Part shown: piece by piece, positions 1 through 6,761 of the stretch
How positions within the stretch are numbered: the stretch's first letter is position 1
Layout: each line of letters opens with the position of its first letter
Assembly (NCBI GenBank): GCA_030627085.1
Contig: DAOUSS010000041.1
Span: forward strand, 1 to 9,569
Source of the DNA: Candidatus Stahliibacteriota bacterium
GTDB taxonomy: Bacteria > Hydrothermota > UBA3073
DNA: 9,569 nt
Direction of reading: 5' to 3'
Program-made: the position numbers and the translations under genes
Notes under the pieces: model-generated
Seen by the model: only the letters and a program-made list of their open reading frames with translations
What the model was told of the DNA's origin: nothing
The model's database searches: none

Positions 1-906
1 GACGATTTTCTTGTCTTTCCTTATGACCGACCCATCATCGAGAATGAGTTAATAGAAAATATAGGTGATGTAGAAGGACTTCTTTGCCTTCTTACAGATC
101 CCGTAACAAGGAGAGTGATTGATGCAGGCAAACGGCTAAAAATTATAGCAAACTACGCGGTCGGGTATGAGAATATTGATGTGGAATATGCAAATAAAAG
201 GAAGATTCTTGTAACAAACACACCGGGAGTACTTACAGATACGACTGCCGAACTCGCATGGGCACTTTTATTCGCCTGTGCAAGAAGGATTGTAGAGGCG
301 GATAGGTTCACCAGAGAGAAGAGATTTAATGGATGGAGTCCTACCCTGCTTCTTGGAAGTGAACTTAAGGACAAAACGCTGGGAATTATTGGGACGGGGA
401 GGATAGGTACTGCATTTGCACTCAAAGGAAAAGGATTTGGTATGAGAGTTTTATATTTTGACCATCATAAAAATGAGGTTTTAGAAAACGAACTCGGGGC
501 AGAGATGGTGGAGATGGAAGAATTACTAAAAAAATCTGATTTTATCTCGCTACATATTCCTTTAACAGAAAAGACATATCATCTGATAGGAGAGAGAGAA
601 TTTGCACTTATGAAGCCCTCTGCTTATTTTATCAATACCTCAAGGGGAGCAGTTATAGATGAGAAGATGCTCATTCAGGTTTTAAAAAAAGGCAGAATAA
701 GGGGAGCGGGTCTGGATGTATATGAAGAGGAACCTGAAATCCCGGACGAATTGATTGGTCTTTCCAATGTGGTATTACTGCCCCATATAGGAAGTGCAAC
801 CTATGAAGCAAGAAACAAAATGGCAGAGACAGCAGTAGAAAATCTGATAGCAGGACTCACCGGTAAAACTCCGCCAAACCTTATAAGTATACCAAACACA
901 CTTTAA
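1..906 (+). CDS. D-isomer-specific 2-hydroxyacid dehydrogenase (glyoxylate/hydroxypyruvate reductase-like), 5' truncated
   Basis: The frame is open from base 1, so the gene starts upstream of the window; the GTG at 115 is internal. 301 codons are visible and the family is usually 310-335 residues, so little is missing. Seen, numbered from the first visible codon: the substrate-domain motif NYAVGYENID (about 55-59), the Rossmann dinucleotide loop GIIGTGRIG (128-136), then the family's catalytic trio: Arg216 in NTSRGAVID, Glu244 in DVYEEEP and His262 in LPHIGSAT. Family knowledge: cytosolic NAD(P)H-dependent interconversion of 2-oxoacids and D-2-hydroxyacids. The AVGYxNID wording is closest to glyoxylate reductases, but substrate cannot be read from sequence; lactate, 2-hydroxyglutarate or 2-hydroxyisocaproate dehydrogenases share this fold. 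It ends in TAA and converges on the large activator gene 49 bases away; that gap shows no hairpin terminator on either strand. Confidence 0.93.
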   Translation, partial: DDFLVFPYDRPIIENELIENIGDVEGLLCLLTDPVTRRVIDAGKRLKIIANYAVGYENIDVEYANKRKILVTNTPGVLTDTTAELAWALLFACARRIVEADRFTREKRFNGWSPTLLLGSELKDKTLGIIGTGRIGTAFALKGKGFGMRVLYFDHHKNEVLENELGAEMVEMEELLKKSDFISLHIPLTEKTYHLIGEREFALMKPSAYFINTSRGAVIDEKMLIQVLKKGRIRGAGLDVYEEEPEIPDELIGLSNVVLLPHIGSATYEARNKMAETAVENLIAGLTGKTPPNLISIPNTL

Positions 907-955
907 AATCTCTCCCTTTCCTGCTTTCTCCATCTCTCCTAATCTTTTTGGGTAA

Positions 956-3900
956 TTATGAATCTTTCATTTTATGTCTTTTTACCCTGTACATAAATGT
1001 CTCCAACCTCGTTTCAAGCGTTCCCTGCTCAAGCCCATCAAATGCAATATTTAACACGGGCAGACCGTAATCATCCTCCACCCGCTTGAATACAGCTGCG
1101 GTGATATTTCCAGGCATACAGGTAAATGGCATCAGATTAATAATTCCGTCAATTTCCTTTCTCTTTGTCCATAGAACGCAATCACCAATGCTCAAGGCAG
1201 GCTCGCCAAACCATTTGATTAGATACGGTTCAGCTGCCCCCCATATCTTGTGAATTTTTACCTTCTCTTCTGTCGTTAATGTCTTGCTAACAGAACGAAG
1301 GAGACTGCGTTCAAAATATCTGATTAGAAACTCGCTTATATAGGTAAGATAGTATGTGAGAATTCTACTTTCTATCTTTGCATCCATCCTACGCGTCCCC
1401 GATGTGTGCAGCCCCCATTCGTAGAATACCGGAAATACGGTCTCGCCACCGTATTCTTCTACCCTTCTCTCAATCCTGTTATTGCTGTACTCATGCGAGC
1501 GGACAAATATCTCACCAACTATGGCTATCCTTGGCTTCTGTTCATATTTTGTCGGTATGGTGGCAAACTCTTCAGCTCCCTCTTTTAGTACTGCTTCTAT
1601 ACCACCATCTTGAATAGCCTGGCATACCTTATTCAGATATTTACCATATACCTTATCAGTCTCGCCCATTCCTATCTCATAAGGTCTTTTTTCTCTACGC
1701 ATCCTGAGAAGGTAGTCTATAGCAACTACACCCTTCAGTGCCCTTATAAAAAGAGCTATACCGGAGAAGGAAAGCATCCCATATTCCTTGAAGAAGCTCA
1801 GGGATTCTGGTGCGCCCGGTGATATGATTGGCACATCCTCATAGCCCATCTCATCAAGTATGAGCCTTTGCAGACGGCAGTATTGACCAAATCTGCACGG
1901 TCCATATGTGATTGGCATAAGGAATGCAACCTCTTTGGGATTTTTGTGTTTCAGTATCTTTATCATATCTCCAGTGGTTATAACACAAGGATAACATTCC
2001 TTACCTGTGGTATATTTTCTCCCGAGCTCAAGTGTCTCGTCATCTGACGAAATCACCTCTGCAGGGATACCAAACTTGTTAAATGCTGAGCAGGGTGCCC
2101 GGGCACAGTCACCCATATGTGGAAGGTAGATAGTCCTTTTTGAGGACTTCCTGAATTTTGGGACAATGTGGATACTCTTTCTGGCGCCTGAGCTGGGTGC
2201 ATTCCTTATGGAGTCAAGAAATGCCTCACACCTGGTTATAACACCTGCCGGTGCAGAGTGCTCATCTACCTCTATCTGCAGAAATGGCTTGCCACTCATC
2301 TCCTTACGGAAATACTGCGAAATGAATGAATCGGGTCCACACCCAAAGTTTGTCATAAACACCGCATGTAAGCGGGGGTCATTCTTTACCTTTCTTGCCG
2401 CGCTCAAGATATTGTACCCATAGATCCAATACATACTTGGCCAGTCGGAAAGTATATCGGGGGCAGATGGGAGGAAGTCCATCGGAATTACAAGTCTACC
2501 CAATTGTCTCAGCCTTCTGGGAACCTCAAGGCTCGCACCCTCATCACAGGTATTATAGGGTCTGCCAACCAGAACAAGCCCGTCATCTACCTTCTCCATA
2601 ATCTCTTCTCCGCGCAGTTTTACCTTTTTGTAGAAGCTATCCTGAGCGGACTTGGCGGCATCTATTGCGGACCTGACCTGCGAGGTGCTCTTACCAAATT
2701 TGCGACCAAATTTTATCAATGTAGCGATAACATTTTTCTTGGATCTAAAAAAGATAATAGGATGAAGAATCTCTACCTCTGGCTTCAACGACGCCATAAT
2801 AATATGGGGTATCTCCTGATTGTATGGGCAGATATAGCCTCGTTTCATACCGGGTGGCGGTGGTGTATCAATGATACTCGGTAAAAACAGGAAATCAACA
2901 CCCTTTTCAAGTAGGTCTATTACATGACCGTGTACAAGCTTTATCGGGAAGCAGAATTCGGCAATGGATGCGCTTACGCCATCGTGGATTATTCTCTTGT
3001 TCGTTTTATCCGATATAACTACCTCAAACCCCAACTCCGAGAGAAATCTATACCAGAAGGGTAGGAATTCAAGGAATATTGATGCATAGGGTATACCTAT
3101 ACGCGGACCGGAGGAGGTTTTCCCACAGGCAGAAAGGAGTATCTTTTCTCTCTCCAAGAATAAATCGGGTATACCTGCTGTAGATTTCATGGTCGTTCCC
3201 TTTTCGTATCGTTCACACCTTGCGCCGTAGAATAGTGTGGTCTTCTCCCCAATGGTAACCTTATTGATCTCGCAGTGATTTGGACAGTGCTTGCATTCAA
3301 AAATCTCCTGTGTATATTTTATCTCGGGTATCACATCAAATCCCTTGAATTTGGTATCCCTACCTCCATTTTCCATAGCGGCGATTGCCGCACCAATCGC
3401 ACCGGTAACATGGTGGTTTGGTGGCACAGTTATTGGAGTATTCAGAAGATTCCCAAATGCTGATACCACACCCTTGTTGAATGCGACCGCACCCTGAAAC
3501 AGGATATTTTTACCTATACGCTTTCTACCAACCACCTGAGAAAGGTAGTTCTTTGCAATTGAATAACAGAGACCCCCTACAAGGTCTTCCTTCCTTGCGT
3601 CTTTTCCCTGATAAGATACGAGGTTTGTCTCCATAAATACCGTACACCGTTCACCAAGGTCACAGGGAGCGGGTGCCTCAAGTGCTATATCGCCAAATTC
3701 TTCTATCTTTATCGCCAGACGCTCTGCCTGCTCCTCAAGGAAAGACCCTGTGCCGGCAGCACACACCTTATTCATTTCAAAATCAACGATTGCTCCATTT
3801 TCTATGGATATATATTTTGAATCCTGACCTCCGATCTCGAACACCGTATCAACCTCTGGTTCTATATGGACTGCTGCCTTTGCCTGTGATGTTATTTCAT

Positions 3901-5068
3901 TGACAACAACATCCGCACCAATGAAATCCCCGATGAGATACCTGCCCGACCCTGTGGTAGCAGCACCTACAACCCTAATGTGCTTGCCAACCTTCTCCCT
4001 GAGCTCTTTTATTCCCCTACGGACCGCCTCTATTGGACGGCCAGCGGTCATAAGATAGACCTTTTCAATCAGATTCTTGCCTCTATCTATTGCAACCACA
4101 TTGGTGCTTATTGACCCAACATCTACACCAATAAAGGCATCTATCCTGGAATTATTATGTCTATAATCTCTCCCATCATAGCTGGGGAGTTTCAATTCTG
4201 ATCTTGAAAGTGGCTTTAAAGAACGCCACTCAAATTTACGGGTTTTCATATAAGAAGACAGCCTACCTATGCACCGAGCGATGTTGATTTTGTTTCTTTT
4301 CCTCTCTTCTATGGCAATAATTGCCGCACCTATTGCGCCCATTTCTGCACAGTGTTCAGGAACAATCAATTCATTGTCTTTCAGGGCAAGCACATCCCTG
4401 AATGCCTTCACCATACCCCTGTTGAATGCAACGCCACCATGGAATAAGACAGGTGGGATGATCTCCCTGCCCTTTGCTATCTCTGATGTGAAGTTTCTCG
4501 CAAGCGCAAAACAGAGTCCTGCAACTATCTCATAATCTGGAGTTGCCTCCTGTTGCAGATGTATCATATCTGTCTTGGCAAATACAGTACACCTACCGGC
4601 AATTCTCGGGGGTGATTTTGACATAAGTGCCATCTCACCGAACTTTTCTATTGATATACCGAGTCTTGATGCCTGTTGTTCAAGAAATGAGCCTGTTCCA
4701 GCAGCACAAAGCTCATTCATAGCGTAATCTTCTTTGATAATATCAATAAACTTTGAGTCCTCACCCCCTATGTCAATTATCGTCCTTGCATCTTTATAAA
4801 ATTGGCGTGCTGCCTCTACCTGTGCGGGTAGTTCATTGACAAAACCCGCCCCTATTATGGGAGCAATGAGCTTACCACCTGTTCCTGTGACCTTTATCTC
4901 ATTTACAGTCTTAACATCCTCAACAATGAGCTCAAATAGACCTTTTAGCGCCTTCACAGGATCACCGTAGTGTCTTGCATATGGAAGCACCCTCAGAGTT
5001 TTTTTCTCCTCGTCCATAAGGGCAACATTTACACTCACTGACCCAATATCAATCCCAATATACCACAT
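956..5068 (-). CDS. Single-chain 2-hydroxyacyl-CoA dehydratase activase fused to HgdB/DUF2229-like regions (1370 aa)
   Basis: Residues 1-255 and 311-570 are two BadF/BadG/BcrA/HgdC-type ATPase modules. Each starts with a phosphate-binding strand (IGIDIGSVS at 4; IGVDVGSIS at 313), has a GGEDSK/GGQDSK loop (101, 413), and has two cysteines 39 residues apart (C121/C160; C436/C475), the spacing of the [4Fe-4S] ligands of HgdC. A C-x2-C-x3-C plus Cys knuckle (592, 595, 599, 618) follows. Then come a DUF2229-like region (about 655-950; C706 CFP, C747 CPY, C910 NFGCGPDSF) and an HgdB-like region (about 975-1365; C1025/C1028, C1058/C1064, C1317). Family knowledge: such ATPases use ATP hydrolysis to push one low-potential electron into a partner iron-sulfur enzyme, in the cytosol and without oxygen. 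The substrate is unknown. An in-frame TAA three codons before the ATG fixes the start; no good Shine-Dalgarno sequence is seen. A strong promoter lies about 100 bp upstream. Confidence 0.9.
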   Translation of the reverse strand: MWYIGIDIGSVSVNVALMDEEKKTLRVLPYARHYGDPVKALKGLFELIVEDVKTVNEIKVTGTGGKLIAPIIGAGFVNELPAQVEAARQFYKDARTIIDIGGEDSKFIDIIKEDYAMNELCAAGTGSFLEQQASRLGISIEKFGEMALMSKSPPRIAGRCTVFAKTDMIHLQQEATPDYEIVAGLCFALARNFTSEIAKGREIIPPVLFHGGVAFNRGMVKAFRDVLALKDNELIVPEHCAEMGAIGAAIIAIEERKRNKINIARCIGRLSSYMKTRKFEWRSLKPLSRSELKLPSYDGRDYRHNNSRIDAFIGVDVGSISTNVVAIDRGKNLIEKVYLMTAGRPIEAVRRGIKELREKVGKHIRVVGAATTGSGRYLIGDFIGADVVVNEITSQAKAAVHIEPEVDTVFEIGGQDSKYISIENGAIVDFEMNKVCAAGTGSFLEEQAERLAIKIEEFGDIALEAPAPCDLGERCTVFMETNLVSYQGKDARKEDLVGGLCYSIAKNYLSQVVGRKRIGKNILFQGAVAFNKGVVSAFGNLLNTPITVPPNHHVTGAIGAAIAAMENGGRDTKFKGFDVIPEIKYTQEIFECKHCPNHCEINKVTIGEKTTLFYGARCERYEKGTTMKSTAGIPDLFLEREKILLSACGKTSSGPRIGIPYASIFLEFLPFWYRFLSELGFEVVISDKTNKRIIHDGVSASIAEFCFPIKLVHGHVIDLLEKGVDFLFLPSIIDTPPPPGMKRGYICPYNQEIPHIIMASLKPEVEILHPIIFFRSKKNVIATLIKFGRKFGKSTSQVRSAIDAAKSAQDSFYKKVKLRGEEIMEKVDDGLVLVGRPYNTCDEGASLEVPRRLRQLGRLVIPMDFLPSAPDILSDWPSMYWIYGYNILSAARKVKNDPRLHAVFMTNFGCGPDSFISQYFRKEMSGKPFLQIEVDEHSAPAGVITRCEAFLDSIRNAPSSGARKSIHIVPKFRKSSKRTIYLPHMGDCARAPCSAFNKFGIPAEVISSDDETLELGRKYTTGKECYPCVITTGDMIKILKHKNPKEVAFLMPITYGPCRFGQYCRLQRLILDEMGYEDVPIISPGAPESLSFFKEYGMLSFSGIALFIRALKGVVAIDYLLRMRREKRPYEIGMGETDKVYGKYLNKVCQAIQDGGIEAVLKEGAEEFATIPTKYEQKPRIAIVGEIFVRSHEYSNNRIERRVEEYGGETVFPVFYEWGLHTSGTRRMDAKIESRILTYYLTYISEFLIRYFERSLLRSVSKTLTTEEKVKIHKIWGAAEPYLIKWFGEPALSIGDCVLWTKRKEIDGIINLMPFTCMPGNITAAVFKRVEDDYGLPVLNIAFDGLEQGTLETRLETFMYRVKRHKMKDS

Positions 5069-5092
5069 ATAAATTTAGGTAATTAGATATTA

Positions 5093-5173
5093 GTGTCATA
5101 GCGTCGTAGGGTCTCAGAGTCATAGCGTCCTTTAGACTCAAAGACTCAATGACGCGACGACTCACTGACTCAT
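5093..5173. repeat. GACTC/ACGC-rich degenerate repeat inside the activase mRNA leader
   Basis: GTCATAGCGTC occurs twice as a direct repeat (5095-5105 and 5119-5129), followed by inverted-sense units of the same words (GACTCAAAGACTCAATGACGC, from 5135 onward). Five GANTC sites (5117, 5135, 5143, 5159, 5167) fall within 55 bases. The unit is irregular, so this is not a CRISPR array. Almost all of it would be transcribed as the 5' leader of the activase, where GAGUC/GACUC and GCGUC/GACGC words could pair into hairpins. Whether it regulates or is only a repeat that inserted here is unknown. Confidence 0.7.
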
Positions 5174-5174
5174 A

Positions 5175-5203
5175 ATTATATCACAAAAATGCTATCCTGT
5201 CAA
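5175..5203 (-). promoter_or_regulatory. Consensus sigma-70 type promoter of the activase gene
   Basis: Read on the minus strand, TTGACA (5203-5198) is followed by a 17-base spacer and TATAAT (5180-5175). Both hexamers match the consensus perfectly, and TG-A immediately before the -10 box adds an extended -10 element. Transcription would start near 5168, giving a leader of about 100 nt before the ATG at 5068. No other gene lies in that direction before the activase, so this is very probably its promoter. Confidence 0.85.
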
Positions 5204-5292
5204 GGGAAAAGCATTTGACCCTCTGGCTGTCCCGATGCATACCAGCAAAGCAAAGAGTTAACTTTTCCTTTAACAACTTTTCCAATCCCCAT

Positions 5293-5421
5293 TTATTTTT
5301 TCAACAGGGAAATAAAGAGACTTAAAGAGATTCATTTTTAGAACATTATTCTCATTTTTCTCTTATATTCTCTTCTGTTCCCTGTCATTTTTTCTTTTTT
5401 TAACAGGGAAATAAAGAGACT
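5293..5421. repeat. Duplicated 20-mer in the miaB-activase gap
   Basis: AACAGGGAAATAAAGAGACT occurs perfectly at 5303-5322 and 5402-5421, 99 bases apart, each preceded by a T-rich run. An inverted partial copy (TTCCCTGT, near 5376-5383) lies between them. The remainder of this gap (5204-5292 and 5422-5474) shows no convincing gene or RNA. A short CTCATATGAG palindrome lies at 5432-5441. Confidence 0.6.
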
Positions 5422-5474
5422 GTTCGCAGAATCTCATATGAGTCTGTGACCTGTGGAAAAGAGATTGCTCTTAT

Positions 5475-6761
5475 TTATTTTTCTCTCTTATGTGTTCTTC
5501 CTATCCCTGTCCATCCTGAAATAGATTCTACATATACATTCACATACTCACCCGTTTTTGCATTTTGCATTTTTACTATGACTTCCTTTCCTGTTCTGGT
5601 TTTACCTATTGGAAGATTATCCCTTCTACTCTTCCTCTCAATGAGTATCTCAATCTCTCTTCCCAAAAGTTCCTCATTTTTTTCTCGCGTTATACCATTC
5701 TGAAGTTCTATAAGTCTTTCAAGTCTTTCTTTTTTTACACCGAGCAAGACATCGTCAGGAAATAATGCTGCCTTTGTGCCTTTCCTCTCTGAATACATAA
5801 ACATATACGCAAAATCAAACCTTACTTCTCTCACTATCTTCAGTGTTTCCTCGAAGTTCTCTTCTGTCTCAGTAGGAAATCCTACCATAATATCAGTAGT
5901 TAGGGCAATACCCTTGATTCTCTTTCTGAGTCGTTGAATCCAGTGTCTGTATCCGTCTACAGTATATCTCCTCTCCATTAACTTGAGAATTCTGTCTGAG
6001 CCTGACTGGATTGGCAGATGAATATTCTCACATACTGAATCGCATTCCGCTATTGCATCTATCAAATCATCGCTCATATACGCTGGGTGCGAGGTTAGAA
6101 ACCTTATCCTTATACCCAAGGCTTCTCTATCTATTATCCTTAGAAGCTCTGGAAAGGAAATTTCCCCGAAGTTATACTCATTCACGCTTTGTCCAAGAAG
6201 GGTTATCTCCTTAACTCCTCTCTCTCTTAGATATCTTAACTCGCCGAGAATATCATCCGGGTTTCTTGATACTGCATTTCCTCTCACATAAGGAACAATA
6301 CAATAAGAACAGAAGTTATTGCATCCCCTCATAACGGGGAGAAAGGCGGTTACACCCCCATCAGGATTAGGATAGGGTATACACTCCTTTGGAAATTGGA
6401 AATTGGAAATTTGACATTTTCCCTTAACTATCTTTTTTATAATCTCTGGTAATCTATCGTATTTCCTTGGGCCTATAAAAAAATCTGCCCCGGGGATTTT
6501 ATCTCCGAGGCGTTCTGCCATACATCCGATTACAACCAGCACAAGTTCTGGTTTTTCTCTTCTCAATTTTTGAAGACTTGATATTCTGCCGAGTGCTCTT
6601 CGCTCGGCGTGCTCTCTCACACTACAGGTATTTACAATAATTATATCAGCATCTTCGGGATTATCTGTCTCTTCGAGTCCATCCATTTCAAACAAGGATG
6701 CAACCATCCTTGAATCGTACACATTCATCTGGCATCCGTATGTGATTATATGGAACTTCAT
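5475..6761 (-). CDS. miaB: tRNA-2-methylthio-N6-dimethylallyladenosine synthase MiaB
   Basis: A 428-residue methylthiotransferase. Seen: the N-terminal UPF0004 domain with three cluster cysteines (C10 in TYGCQMN, C46 in NTCSVRE, C80 in IGCMAE), the radical-SAM motif RGCNNFCSYC (C147, C151, C154), and a C-terminal TRAM-like RNA-binding region (about 365-425). The QMN, NTCSVRE and SGSDRILKLMERRYT wording points to MiaB rather than MtaB or RimO. Family knowledge: it adds a methylthio group to i6A37 of tRNAs reading UNN codons, using two [4Fe-4S] clusters and SAM. The ATG overlaps the stop of the upstream dehydrogenase gene in ATGA, so translation is probably coupled; GAGAAGG sits just before it. 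Odd: residues 115-124 and 396-402 are encoded by DNA matching non-coding repeats elsewhere in the window. The usual RGRExSR after the SAM motif reads RGNAVSR. All six cluster cysteines are intact. Confidence 0.95.
   Translation of the reverse strand: MKFHIITYGCQMNVYDSRMVASLFEMDGLEETDNPEDADIIIVNTCSVREHAERRALGRISSLQKLRREKPELVLVVIGCMAERLGDKIPGADFFIGPRKYDRLPEIIKKIVKGKCQISNFQFPKECIPYPNPDGGVTAFLPVMRGCNNFCSYCIVPYVRGNAVSRNPDDILGELRYLRERGVKEITLLGQSVNEYNFGEISFPELLRIIDREALGIRIRFLTSHPAYMSDDLIDAIAECDSVCENIHLPIQSGSDRILKLMERRYTVDGYRHWIQRLRKRIKGIALTTDIMVGFPTETEENFEETLKIVREVRFDFAYMFMYSERKGTKAALFPDDVLLGVKKERLERLIELQNGITREKNEELLGREIEILIERKSRRDNLPIGKTRTGKEVIVKMQNAKTGEYVNVYVESISGWTGIGRTHKREK
5557..5575. repeat. 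Repeat word in frame inside miaB (AAAATGCAAAATGC family)
   Basis: These 19 bases are the exact reverse complement of 9338-9356 (TAAAAATGCAAAATGCAAA) in the non-coding region after radC. In miaB they encode residues 396-402 (V-K-M-Q-N-A-K) in the TRAM region. The word is of low complexity, so chance similarity is less well excluded than for the 28-base match. Confidence 0.5.
6391..6418. repeat. Repeat word in frame inside miaB (TTGGAAATT/TTTGACATT family)
   Basis: These 28 bases match 9538-9565 in the terminal non-coding region at 27 of 28 positions, in the same orientation. Here they encode MiaB residues 115-124 (K-C-Q-I-S-N-F-Q-F-P), in the linker between the UPF0004 and radical-SAM domains. 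The tract is built of the words GGAAATT and TTTGACATT. Confidence 0.75.

Noticed and set aside
115..117. GTG as the start of the hydroxyacid dehydrogenase
   Set aside because: The frame stays open to base 1, and the upstream codons encode plausible N-terminal sequence of the family (ending LLCLLTDPVT). The gene is truncated by the window edge rather than short.
907..955. Bidirectional terminator between the convergent dehydrogenase and activase genes
   Set aside because: The gap is pyrimidine-rich on the plus strand and shows no inverted repeat able to form a hairpin.
2504..2884. 126-codon open frame on the plus strand inside the activase gene
   Set aside because: It is antisense to a conserved part of the activase, has no ribosome site, and its product has no recognisable motif.
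5093..5173. CRISPR-like array
   Set aside because: Repeat units are 5-11 bases, irregular in spacing and orientation, without uniform spacers and without cas genes nearby.
5457..5472. Possible terminator after miaB
   Set aside because: The AAGAG/CTCTT stem has only 5 AT-rich pairs and is followed by TTCC rather than a T run. It is too weak to call.
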